A program made the translations under genes and the position numbers. The notes beneath the pieces were generated by a model. That model was given only the letters and a program-made list of their open reading frames with translations, was not told where the DNA came from and searched no databases. Below are positions 10,376-21,894 of a stretch of DNA of 64,000 nucleotides, one piece after another (the stretch's first letter is position 1; each line of letters starts with the position of its first letter). Source of the stretch: Smallanthus sonchifolius (lineage: Eukaryota; Streptophyta; Magnoliopsida; Asterales; Asteraceae); NCBI GenBank assembly GCA_023525975.1, contig CM042021.1, positions 105,445,501-105,509,500 of the forward strand, given 5' to 3'.

Positions 10376-11965
10376 AGGAGCCGTTTCTCATGGATATTCA
10401 CTGAATTGTTTGATGACATGTTGGGATTCTCTTATGGTGCCTCTGTTGGGGTTTTGTACATATGCTTTCAAAAAAAATTTGATCAGATAAATAAACGCAG
10501 CGGAAAATACACACGAAAGTCGCTAGGTTAAACTCAACACATTGAGACAACGATCAAGTCGCTAGGTTTGGTAACACGAATCTCCTTTGATTTGAACTCC
10601 TTCAAATCCACCTGTAAAATCACCCATCAATCTGAATTCTTTCAGATCACCTGTAAATCACCCGCAAAATTAGAACTTGACAACAACCAGATCATAATAC
10701 CCGATACTGACAAAACCAGAACAAACAGAATAACCCAATGGCGGCGCAACGGAGATGGGACACGACACACGATGGAGGCGGCATCTGACAGAGGGGCGGC
10801 GGGCGGCAGATGGCTGCGGTGATGATGGTATGGCGGCGGCGGTAGGCCGGTTGATAATAGAGAGGCCGACGGCTAGGTGGCAGCGAAAGGAGGGTTAGAG
10901 GATGAGGGTTTTGCAACTTTTCAAAATATGATTCTCTTTTCTATTTAGCCTCCAAATTTAATCCTCTACTTATAAGCCTTCTAACTTCCTCTCCAAATTA
11001 GGGTTTTGGTGGCTTCTTAATTACAATTAGATCCTTGTGATTACTACTTAATTACATTTATGGATCTTATTTATTTAATTGTCCAATTAACTACCAAATA
11101 GTTAAAGAAATATAATTATATCCAATATAGTTACAATTAAATAATTATCATAATTAATAAATATGTTCCAAACATATTTCCACCGATTCATTATTAATCC
11201 AATCAATAATTATGATAATTATTTCACAAATAAATATCGCGTCCAACCGTTTGTTCGTCTAGATAACTTATTTCATAAATAATATCTCGCCTCTTTATAT
11301 ATTCGTGTAGTGGACTATATTAACCTTTAATATATCCAATGATCATAATCATTGCCCAAAGCGTAACCCTTTGGATCTTACCTCGTTAGCAATATTGTCA
11401 AATGTCGTTACTCGGGCATACTAGTCCAACAACCTCTACATCTGCTTCTTAAGGAAGTTGAGATAGTGATGATGGAGATGGTAATGATAATAACTCTCCT
11501 CATCAGGAGGAAGTACAAGAAAATGAAGAAGATCATGTTTCCCCTATATTTGATCAAGATACTTTGGATAACATAAGATGATATACAGATAATGTTCATA
11601 TTCCAAGTCTACCACAAGTAAATATCAGGAATCCTTCTCTTGATCCCATGATGTTGAAACTAAACAACATGAATCTTCAGAGGAAGATCATGTAAGAGCT
11701 CCTACTCCTCCAACAACAGTCACCACTCCACTTGTGATTCATGTTGATGCTAATATTTCTGAGTGGGCTGTTGAGCTAAAATCTCAGAATGCTATATTAC
11801 AAACAGTTGTGGAAAGTCTAACAAAGATTATGCAGTCTTTACAAACAATAGTAGTAGCACAAGCATTGGAAATCAAGGATTTACTTTCACATGCTAGATC
11901 TAAGTCTGCTAAAGCAAAATCATTTAAAAGGCTATTAAGGTGTAACACCATGAAGGTGATGGTTT
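10376..11965 (+). pseudogene. Decayed acidic coding region split by a solo LTR
   Basis: Removing the solo LTR (10444-11431) joins two open pieces in one frame: a segment with FTELFDDMLGFSYGA before it, and a Ser/Asp/Glu-rich segment after it. There are in-frame stops shortly after 11447 and a frame change further on. The last part (11734-11967) is open for 77 codons and looks helical. No family is recognised. The acidic low-complexity style suggests a retroelement gag or accessory protein, but this is a guess. The stretch from 10169 to 10375 holds nothing I recognise. Confidence 0.4.
10444..11431 (-). repeat. Solo LTR, Copia-like, same family as the 5' LTR of H
   Basis: Starts TGTTGGGG and ends AGTCCAACA (988 bp). 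Flanks GCCTC (10439-10443) and ACCTC (11432-11436) are a 5-bp target-site duplication with one change. It shares the GC-rich island and the motif CCCAAAGYGTAAC near its right end with the LTR at 30854-31847. No internal region is present, so it is a product of LTR-LTR recombination. Minus orientation is inferred from H. Confidence 0.78.
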
Positions 11966-12160
11966 AATAAATGGGGGCTCGAAAATAAAAATAAATAAAA
12001 AGGTCGAGGACCATTCGGACTAATCGGGAAAGGAGGATAAAAGGGGGGGGGGAGGGTATACAACCCTAGCCGCAACACCCTTCACCTCATTCACCATTCT
12101 TCTATCCAAAATTTTGGAGAGAGAAGCTAGAGAGAGAAAGTGCAAGGAAGCCTCCATTGT
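11966..12160. other. Unassigned spacer with a G tract
   Basis: AT-rich sequence, then a run of about ten G near 12040 and a GAGA-rich stretch (12115-12140) that looks like a retroelement leader. No gene is seen. Confidence 0.4.
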
Positions 12161-12952
12161 TGTGACACCCACATCCCGGATCACCCGGAATGCCGGTCAC
12201 TTGTCGGATTTACTCATGAACATATAGTAATCAGAAAACATACACATCAGAAGACTTTAATAATATTATTTATTTATAAAACTTGTCTTAGTACATTCTA
12301 GAGAAAGTACAACATAATCCTAATGCCAGTCTTTAGCTTGGATGCCAGATAGCCTGCTCATGATGCTTCCTTGCCCTTACTACTTGAGGCTACATCCTTA
12401 CCTGACACAAAGCTTAAACACGGGTCAGCTTACGCCGGTGAGTTCTAAGTTTAATCAAAGTATCTTTGATCCGTACAAATGGTTTGTATATGATACGTTT
12501 TAAAACATCATCTTTCCCTTCCACATAAGCTTTATCTAAACATAACACTTATCCTTGCACAACTTACATCTTATCGAGGTTCGTAAACCTCTTAAGTGGT
12601 CGTCACTACTTTCCATTACCTTTATAAAGGGTCCCCCGTTACATACAATGAAGGAATGTAACGGTCCGCATTCAATTCGTCCCCTTTCGGAGATATAGCA
12701 ACCACAACCGATAAGTTGCAAGATATTATGTGGGATTTGGCCATACATGGCAAAACATTCCTTTACAGACCAAAATGGTCAAACCATTCCCTGTCAATGC
12801 AATCACTGCCAATGACATTCTTTCATCATCACTTATCTTGGTAAACTAAGAAAAGTCTTTAAAACATTTTACGTGTCAAGCCATAATCTTCTCTTTCATT
12901 AAAATAAGGTGATTATCTTCCCAGAGTAGTACCTCCAACAGATATGTTCCTA

Positions 12953-12997
12953 GGAAAGAATGGCGGGTCCAATATGGATTTATACACCACTCTTTCC
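12953..12997 (-). promoter_or_regulatory. Conserved leader stem-loop, copy in the LTR of G
   Basis: Arms GGAAAGAATGG (12953-12963) and CCACTCTTTCC (12987-12997), 11 pairs with one G-T wobble position. It lies about 520-570 nt downstream of the TATA box. Homologous to stems in B and E with different paired bases. Confidence 0.65.
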
Positions 12998-13540
12998 TTA
13001 GACAGAACATTCCGTTTACCAGATAACTACATACTGGTCGGATGGTTACCTTTTATTTTATAACATAGACATTTCCCTTGCAACATCATGGATACTGGCT
13101 CAAGGATTTAAATCAATGGCATATAGTATCTAAGTAAAACATTCATAACATGTGTATCATGCCCAAAACATTTAAAAACGTTTAAAAGGGGCATCATAGA
13201 GCTCACCTCTAACTTCCTTCTAGTTGAATTAATCTTTACGTTGCTAATGTAGCTAGCACAACGACTTGGATCACAGTCCTAAGTTATTATAATATTTCTT
13301 AATCATAAGTTCCTAACTCAGTGGAAATACCCAAGTCATTAGGAACTAGTCGAAACCTTACCTCAGAACTATCTCCTGTGTATTGAATCGAAAAGATGGA
13401 AACATGACTTTTCTACGCGAACCGAGACTTCTGGGCATGTTTACTGAGGCTAAATGTGTGTTTTGCGAGGTGTATTTGAGTTTGAGAAGTTCTAAAACCG
13501 TTCAATAGGTCCAATTATTTATAGGGTGCTCGATAGGTCC

Positions 13541-13781
13541 ATAGCAGACCGCTATGTATATGGATGTTAGTCTGCTACCCAATTGAGGTGGCTTATTGGT
13601 TTGGCGAGCACGTAGCGGACCGCTATGTTCATGGGTAACAGTTCGTTAAGGGCATAGCGGACCGTTATGGTTTTCATGACGGTTCGTTATCGACAATACA
13701 TGCGTCAGATTTTGATGATTAGTCAGCTGACACGTGGCATTTCCCACATGAATCCTTGCGGCCTACATAGCGGACCGTTAT
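13541..13781 (-). repeat. Palindrome array upstream of the TATA box in G
   Basis: Odd palindromes of the form ATAGCGGACCGCTAT at 13541-13555, 13612-13626, 13654-13668 and 13767-13781, plus weaker partial copies. The array begins about 17 nt upstream (minus sense) of the TATA box at 13516-13524. Confidence 0.75.
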
Positions 13782-13942
13782 CCTTCCTGGTGGCGGTCTG
13801 ACATCATCCATATTTTACAATTTTTCGTTTTCATCCCTTGAACTTTGAATCAATTGCAACTTAACCCCCGGTACTTTTATTAACCCCCTAGGGTTACTTT
13901 AGTTCTTCTATTTACATTCCTTGCAAGAGTTAGGGTGTTACA

Positions 13943-13979
13943 AATCTATCCCCTTACAGAGGTTTCATCCCTGAAACCT
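13943..13979 (-). promoter_or_regulatory. PPT and covarying hairpin of element G
   Basis: Stem arms AGGTTTCA (13960-13967) and TGAAACCT (13972-13979), loop GGGA in minus sense, 17 nt from the LTR. The intervening minus sequence contains the purine tract AAGGGGA. Confidence 0.78.
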
Positions 13980-16461
13980 ATTTACTTACTCGAACAAGTA
14001 GGGATAGGATTGCTTCATCTCTTCTTCTGTTTCCCATGTGGCTTCAGATCCCTTTCGATGTTCCCACTAAACTTTCACTTTCTTGATTACTTTGTTTTGT
14101 AATCTCTTTTCTTTCCAGTCAAGTATAGCCATTGGCTTTTTGACATAATTCAATCATTCGTCTACCTCTATATCATTCAGTGGAACATGAGAGGTTTCGT
14201 CTGCCAAACTTTATCGCAAGTGCAATACATGGAATGTTGAGTGGATTCCACTCAACTCTTTTGGCAATTCCAATCTATATGTAACCTCCCCTACTCAAGC
14301 TATAATTTTAAATGGTCAAATAAATCTTGGACTCAACTTCCCTCTCTTTCTGAATCTAATGATTCCTTTCCACGGAGATACTTTTAGCAGAATGTAATCT
14401 CCGACTTGGAACTCTATTGGTCTTCGCCTCTTATCTGCATAGGAATTTTGTCTATCCTGGGCAGGTTTCAGATGAGCTCTAATCTGTTCTAACTTTATAC
14501 CCGTTTCTTGGACAATTTCTTTACTTCCTAACTCTTTCTGTCCAACTTCTCCCCAACAGATGGGAGTTCTACATCTCCTACCGTATAACATTTCGTATGG
14601 TGGCATGCCAATACTTACATGATAGTTGTTTTTATACGAGAATTCTACTAAAGGTAGATGACTGTCCCAACTTCCACCAAAATCAATAATGCAAGCACGC
14701 ATCATATCTTCAAGCGTTTGTATTGTTCTTTCACTCTGTCCATTCGTTTGAGGATGATATGCCGTGCTAATCAATAACTTAGTTCCCATTTCTTCACAGA
14801 ATTTGTTCCAGAAACGTGACATAAAACGTGTGTCTCTATCAGATATGATTGAAACCGGCACTCTATGCCGTGAAACAATTTCTTTGATAAATGCTTCGGC
14901 TAACCTTTCAGAAGAATATGTCTAACATATCGGTAAGAAGTGAGCACTCTTAGTTAGCCTGTCAACTATCACCCATATTGTATCATAACCTTTAGCTGTT
15001 TTTCGTAGCTTAGTTATGAAGTCCATAGTGATATGTTCCCACTTCCATTCTGGAATATCTAGCGGCTGTAATCTGCCATAAGGCTTTTGATGCTCTACTT
15101 TGACTTGAGAACAAGTTAAGCACTTAGCCACATATTTCGTGATATTGAATTTCATACCACGCCACCAATAATATTGGGGTATATCTTGGTACATTTTTGT
15201 AGTACCCGGATGAATTGAATATCGTGACTTATGAACTTCATACAGAATTCTAACTCTGAATTCACCATATGTGGTATCCACATACGGGTGAATCGAATCT
15301 TAACCCCATACTCATTTTCTTCCATGTATTTATCTTGTCCAACCATTCTTTCTTTCTTAACATTTTCTGTTTTTAATGCTTCTATTTGGACATTCTTAAG
15401 CTGAGTCATAAAGTCAGGAGTTACCACTAACTTGTATGACTTCACCCTAATAGGAGGATGTTCTTCCTTACGGCTTAGAGCATCTGGCACCACATTGGCT
15501 TTTCCTGGGTGATACAGAATTTCACAATCATAATCCTTTATCAGCTCTAACCATCTTCACTGCCTCATGTTCAGATCTTTTTGCTCAAAGAAATGATTTA
15601 AGCTTTTATAATATGTGTAGATTGTTCACTTAAATCCATACAGATAGTGTCTCCACTTTTTAAGTGAAAATACTACTGCAACCAATTCTAAATCATGAGT
15701 TGGGTAGTTAACTTCATGGGGTTTGAGTTGCCTTGAAGCATAGGCTATAACATTGCCTTTCTGCATTGATACACACCCCAATCCCTGATACGAAGCATCA
15801 GAGTAAACTACCAGATCCTCTATTCCTCCCGGTAAAGATAGCACCAGAGCCTGAGTCAATTTCTCCTTCAGCTTTTGGAAAGCATTATCTTGCTCCATTC
15901 CCCAAATAAACTTTGTCTCCTTCTTTTTAAGTTTTGTTAATAGGGAAGAAATCTTGGAGAAATCTTGAATAAATATTCTAAAGTAACCAACCAAACCTAA
16001 GAAACTGAGTTTCTCTATAGGTGTCTTTGGCGGGTTCCATTTCATCACTGTTTCTGTCTTTGAAGGATCTACAAGAATTCCTTCTGCGTTTATTACATGA
16101 CCCAAGAATTGAACTTCTAGGAACCAAAACGCACACTTAGAGAATTTTGCATACAATTTCTCTTTTCTAAGTGTATCAAGCCCTTCATTCATTCTTAGAG
16201 TAGATTAGAATATCATCAATGAACACGATCACATATCGGTCCAACATTGGTCGACAAACCCTATTCATGAGGTCGATGAATGTAGCAGGGGCATTAGTCA
16301 AACCAAATGACATTACTAAGAACTCATAATGTCCATATCTTGTACGGAAGGCTGTCTTTGGAATATCTACATCTCTCACCTTCAACTGATGACAACCCGA
16401 CCTTAGATCGATTTTGGAGAACCAATTCGCTCCTTACAGTTAATCGAACAAGTCATCGATC
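13980..16461 (-). pseudogene. 3' part of pol of element G (RT to chromodomain), decayed
   Basis: Read on the minus strand from 16461: the rest of RT with VFIDDILIYSKN, RNase H with SDAS and the DLEL motif, integrase with HPGTTKMY, MDFITKL and ISDRDTRF, then a chromodomain remnant (about 14230-13985). Open blocks lie at 16385-16185, 16192-15626, 15493-15152, 15281-14922 and 14861-14316, separated by stops or frameshifts. Where TDHKS is expected, RNase H has TYYKS, so the catalytic Asp is lost. The piece continues upstream at 31848-32202 on the other side of element H. It is non-functional. Confidence 0.9.
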
Positions 16462-17499
16462 TGTTGGAAATCGTGCACCGGTTTTAACATTTAAAACAAA
16501 ACTTAATAAAATCATATTTACAATGGAGGAAGCGTAAACAATAGCACACGATAATAAAGTTCGGAACTTTATCCGACAGTGATCCGATTACACATCGTTT
16601 AGAAAATAATAAATATAAAACAACACAACCATAGGGTGTTAAGATTTATACCTTTGACGAATAACCGGGTTGTAACACTTAGGTACAAAGAACGTCACAC
16701 TAGATGACTACACACGAACTCGTCACATGAAGAACACTGTAAACATATCTCTTTATCCTTTCTGTTTAGGTCATACGTTGAACATGAGACATGGATTCAA
16801 GTCACTTCTCATATGTTGTTCAACTATTCTTGTTCTCGTTCTCTAATTCAAGAATGGTCTAAACAAAATACTCTTTAGTTTGTGCATGGCCACACGATTT
16901 ATACAAGTTTGAATCAACGAGGGCGCGAGAATGTCCAACTCCTAATTAAAGGAGAACAGAATTCCTTTGGTCACATACAACTCCCACTTAAATTTAGATT
17001 CATTCCTAATCATATCCTTATTACTGCCTATTAAAGTACAATATTAGATAATATTAAAGAACAAACTTTAGTCAGAGTTAGTTCTAGTACGTGCCTCAGG
17101 TCGAGGATCGATAGATCTTACCATATTCAAAACTTCTCAAAACCTTGATCCATGAAGATAGTTTTGAAGCGAGTTACGTCCAATAATCATTCCCTAATGA
17201 TTATCTATGAATATGACCTCCAACCAATTAGACTTTCATTCGTAATGAATAATCATCCATTTCACAATAGTCTTTCATTCAGATTGATTCCCATGAATCT
17301 GATCGACCACGGACATTTAGAATACAATATTCAAGGATTTCTAAAAATGTATAAACTATCGAACATAGAAACATCTATTTATAATGCATGTAACCTTTAA
17401 ATCAATATAAAACACTAATGTTTATATATATAGTTCGAAAGCACCCAATACTAATATACAAATCAAACTCAAGTCTAGCAAGTCTAAAACCTATCAACA
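16462..17499 (-). repeat. 3' LTR of element H
   Basis: Left edge TGTTGGAAATCG is fixed by the junction with G. The right edge CTATCAACA is inferred from the TG...CA rule and an adjacent pyrimidine tract, the PPT on the minus strand. Only 16462-16744 match the other LTR (about 95%); the rest is unrelated to it. Confidence 0.65.
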
Positions 17500-19892
17500 T
17501 GCTCCTCATATACAGATTGAGGTATAGAATTAGCGAATGGGTCAGCTAGATATTGATTTGTGTGAATTTTGTTTTAGTATGATGTCTCTAAGTTTCATGG
17601 TCCCATTAATGAAATTTATGATGGAAAAACCTCTTTTGGAACTCCTTTCCAACTATTAGAAGTTATCTGAACTCTTTTCAAAATACTATCTTCTATTGTT
17701 TCCAAGTCATAACACTTCATGTTTGTGTAATTGTTATTGATGAAACTCTTTCATCAGACAACGCCGATGTTTCTTGTGGTGTATTCATCTAATCATCTTC
17801 AATTAGTCTTTTGGTGTTTATATCTTAACTTTTAAGATAGTAGTGTTTGACAGACAACTTGTCACAACTTATTATGACCTTGTTTCAAGAACCCTTCTTG
17901 ATAGTCAAAACTAGTATTCTTGGTATCTTATCTGATAAGATAGCAATACCTAATCATAATACTTTATGATCATCAAAATTTATGCTTCTTAAGCATAATC
18001 CTTTGTCCTGTCACAGTTGAATTTCAAAATTCTTTCATCATGTGAAGATATTGACATAGCTTATTATCTTTAGACGAAACCATAAGAATACTTTCATTTT
18101 CATCTTATCCCAATGTTATTAAGGATCGCATATAATGTTAGCAATTTGTCTTTATAGAAATGTCACACAAAACATTAAGACAATTTTACTAATGTCAATA
18201 GATTTCCATGATTCTTACTTTAGAATCTTTCTTTCATATATATTATATATGGTTGCAATCAAGGCAAGCTTTGCAATTTATCTATAAAGATACTTTATCT
18301 TTCAATGACATGTTTAAACTCGCAACTTTACCAATGTATCACTATACATTCTATGATAACACTTATCATCCCCTTCTGTGGTATTCCATGTATCTCTATA
18401 CATTCCTCTTGATAATGTGTCTTTACATATTTCCTTGTCTAGGTACTTACTCCCACTGGCCTTTGCATATTTCATATTGAATCTTCTTCGAATTGATCTT
18501 ATCAATCTAATGTTTCAACGGTGTCAGACATATTCAGATTTTCATACTTTCCTTGAAGCTACTTTATTACAAGCATAATTCAATATTCATAATACATTGT
18601 CATTTTGATTAGTTCATTCAACTGTTCAAAACTTGTAATATGTTTCTTCTTAAAGAAACACGAAATGCAATTCCTATTTTATCAACTCTTGATAATATGT
18701 CAAGCTTCTGGTATGAATGATCCATTCGTTTGTTTTAATGAAACTTCTAAATCTAGATGAATCTCATTCATGTGTAGTCCTGATCAAATCTCATTTGTCG
18801 TAACATGGATCGAGTGTCTGAGTTATCATGACATGATTTACTAAAGAATCTTATTCTTTCATCACATGATTTCATACGTCCATTCTAAAAGATCTCATAT
18901 TTTGCTTATGATAGACTTTCATATATCATTAAGGATCTCATCTTTACGTGTATATATGAATTTTGTGTTTATGCAATTGAATAATACTATTTACTCAGAA
19001 TTTTAAACAACATTTGTTTCTTGTTCAAGAACTAGGTATATCTCGGTCATGAACTGCTTCAAACTTATGATTAAGGTTGAAGGCTTATTAAGGTGGCACG
19101 CGAAACTCTTTCGTATAGGAGTTCATATCATCCTATCCTTAATTGTTCATAGGATTCTTCCTATATTTTCATATCTCATATGAATTATTATACCTGTTAT
19201 GGATGAACCTCATGGTTTAAGGTTAGTGATTTAGACTATGTCAATTAGGGTAGCTGTATACTCATGAATAACCGCTTAGTCTTGAATCAATGATAACTCT
19301 TATCTCTCTTCATATCTTATATATATATATATACCTTTTACAAGACTTAATTAATTTGTTTCACGGTATCTATTAGATCTGATCTAATGTAATATCTATA
19401 GACCTGAATAACATGTCTCACATGTTTTTATATTTCATGTCGGATAGATGGTATTGAATTCTCAATACATAGTTAGGCAATAGTCACAATGCGAAAAAGA
19501 TTTAAAATAAGTCATACTTAAAATAATCAAGCAATATTCAAAAGAAAATAAATCCGGAATTTAAATTTGTTCTAAAAAAATAAACGTAACATCATCCAAT
19601 GGTGTAATCAATTATTGAAAGTAATCTTCAAGCTTTGTCCGTCTTCCTTTTCTTCTTTCTTTCAATCTTTTCTTTTATTTCTCCAAAATAGCAAGTTTTA
19701 CACATATGTTAAAAGTCTGACTTTTAAGTGATAACGAAACAATGGAAAGGTTGCCAAGATACCTGGAGTATATGCATTGAAGCATTCTCTAGCAATAACA
19801 GCTCTGTGAATCTCTTTCACACGGCATCTAGGTTTAGAGAGGTGCGTCTTGGTCTCACCAATAGCTTTGCCTTTATCCCCGGTCTTGACAGT
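17500..19892 (-). pseudogene. Decayed 3' interior of element H
   Basis: About 2.4 kb of AT-rich sequence with no long frame on either strand. The last 50 nt before the 3' LTR read on the minus strand as ADPFANSIPQSVYEEH, which resembles the C-terminal tail of Copia pol (the ADPFTK motif). Near the other end, 19892-19690 continues the gag frame interrupted by element B, with an RECFNAY segment that may be a ruined zinc knuckle. No RT or integrase motif is recognisable, so most of pol is deleted or decayed. Confidence 0.45.
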
Positions 19893-20903
19893 GTCATTGA
19901 TACACCCTACTTATTTCTTCTTTTATCAGAGTATTTTATTACGTAAAACGGTCCCAGTTTATCAAAACCTTGCCATTAAATGGCTAAGGTATATTTTTCA
20001 TTCATAATTATTGTTTTACAAAAGATGATATGATTACATCATATTATATAGGGATCTTTCAACTCCGATCGTTCCGTCCTCAGGAAGATTCATTCCGTGT
20101 GCCTCTTTCCTGAAGTGTTTGAAAAACGTTTTTGAATTAGCGTTCGCTAAGTAAGTACACTGCATCTTTTCATTTCATTATGAACCCTTTAGGTTCTTAT
20201 TATTGTTCACGTTCTCTCGGACTCTCGGTGCCACCGTGACCATCTTCGGACGTACCTCCGATCACAGTATTTGTATATTTTATGGGTGTGCTAACCCCCT
20301 TGCAACCATCTTAGGCCGTACCTCTGGTCCAAGTATTGGCAACGTTCTTAAACTCGTCAGTATAGACCCCTCGCATCCGTCACGAAGACTCATTCATTCC
20401 TTAGCCCCGTAGGCTTGGAATCTTTTTCTCCTTCAGCCCCGTAGGCCTGGAGTTCTCTTTAGTTCTCTTTTCTTTATTTATTGAGATCCACCTAACTGGC
20501 CGGGTATCTCATTTCATTTGGGACCTTGAGTATCTTAGACTCACAGCCTCCAAAATGTATCAAGCATTTTATTCATTTCACGTATATGCTTGATTTATTT
20601 TCCAACCAGTCCTCACCTTAAAACTTCGTAACAGTTTCTCCACGCTGCATTAAATGGGTTATATATAGGAAGTACCAACGGAGTATCCACCACCCTTTTA
20701 ACGCTTCGTGAGTACTTCGTTATTCCATTTTAGGGTTCAGACTCGTTCCATCATACTTATTCATGTTTGCACGTATCATCATGCATTCATATATTCATCA
20801 TGCATTTCACGTATTCATATTCATCATTTATTCATATTCATCACATGTTGTAAACTGGGGTGATTTTCCTTCCAGAGCAGTACCACCAACAGAGATGTTC
20901 CCA

Positions 20904-20948
20904 GGAAAGAGTGACGGGTCTAGGAGAGATTTATACACCACTCTTTCC
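20904..20948 (-). promoter_or_regulatory. Conserved leader stem-loop, 3' LTR of B
   Basis: Arms GGAAAGAGTG (20904-20913) and CACTCTTTCC (20939-20948), 10 Watson-Crick pairs. The loop carries the ATAAATC block (minus sense) shared with G and E. Confidence 0.65.
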
Positions 20949-21472
20949 TTAGACAGAACATTCCGTTGTCAAATAAATACATACCAGTTGGATGTTCTCC
21001 CGTACGTTCACTATATTTCATTATTATCTATTAGTCTATACCCGTAAACATTCATAATGGTTTCACCACGAAGTACCAAGAGGTTTATATATAGGAAGTA
21101 CCAGCGGCGTATCCACCACCATTTGGATACGTCGTGATTACTCCATTATTCCCGTTTAGTGTTTCGACTAATCTGTCATTACCACGTATCCTCGTTATAA
21201 TTATAGCACATAACCCATAACATTTAATCACATAATTCACATAATAGTGCCTAGGGTATGGGTCCAGTGTACTTACTTTATCCTCGGTAGTTCCTAAGTT
21301 CTTTCCTCACTTAAACGCTTCTCCGAACTCGAACCGTACTGCGCTCGTACTTAAACGCACCGCACCGGGTCCCTTGCTCATTCACAATTGTGTGTGTGTG
21401 AATGTGGTTTGTGTTTTTGTTGTGCAGAAGTGAATGGCTAATGCCATCTATTTATTGGCAAAATCCTAGGTC

Positions 21473-21775
21473 CGTGACGGACCGTTACCAACGGTGACGG
21501 TCCGTCACCGTTTGTTCCTTAACTGCCAAGTCATTCGACACTACGTAACGGACCGTTACCTTTTCGTGACGGTCCGTCGTGACCCGTAACGGACCGTTAC
21601 CCTTCATGACGGTCTGTCATAGGGTTTACATGCGTCACTTCGCTCAGATGAGTCACAGGACACCTGTCACTCTCTGGTTAAACCCTTGCTCAATCCGTAA
21701 TGGACCGTTACCATTCTATGACAGTCCGTCATGTCTCGTAACGGACAGTTACCATCCACGACGGTCCGTTATGGC
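21473..21775 (-). repeat. Palindrome array in the 3' LTR of B
   Basis: About ten odd palindromes of two alternating kinds: GTAACGGACCGTTAC and TGACGGTCCGTCA, several with one mismatch. They lie immediately upstream (minus sense) of the TATA position. Confidence 0.85.
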
Positions 21776-21854
21776 TTGAAACTTCAAATTTTCATTTTTA
21801 ACCTTGAGCTTTGTTTGACTTGTTTCTTGAGCTGTAAAATTTTGGAATGTTACA

Positions 21855-21893
21855 ATTCTTCCCCCCTTAAATTAGGTTTCGTCCTCGAAACCT
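21855..21893 (-). promoter_or_regulatory. PPT and covarying hairpin of element B
   Basis: Stem AGGTTTCG (21874-21881) and CGAAACCT (21886-21893), loop AGGA in minus sense, 19 nt from the LTR. The minus-strand purine tract AAGGGGGGAAGAA lies between stem and LTR. Confidence 0.82.
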
Positions 21894-21894
21894 G

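Larger units (their letters stand above)
12161..13942 (-). repeat. 3' LTR of element G
   Basis: On the + strand it starts TGTGACACCC and ends GGGTGTTACA, 1782 bp. A TATA box (minus CTATAAATA, 13516-13524) lies about 420 nt from the minus-strand LTR start. It holds a palindrome array and the leader stem-loop described separately. Confidence 0.85.
19898..21854 (-). repeat. 3' LTR of element B
   Basis: On + it starts TGATACACCC and ends GGAATGTTACA. It contains an internal near-repeat around 20661-20760 and 21085-21185 (GGAAGTACCARCGG), the leader stem-loop and the palindrome array. The TATA box is altered (minus CAATAAATAGA at 21447-21457). Confidence 0.93.

Noticed and set aside
10568..10916. 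ORFs of 74-84 codons in the solo LTR and 84-88 codons at 31096-31412
   Set aside because: They come from the GC-rich island, which is open in several frames at once. No protein resemblance.
21473..21775. Regular short palindromes that at first look like a CRISPR array
   Set aside because: Spacing is irregular, repeats are only 12-15 nt, vary between copies and lie in a eukaryotic LTR; the same array is in both LTRs of B.
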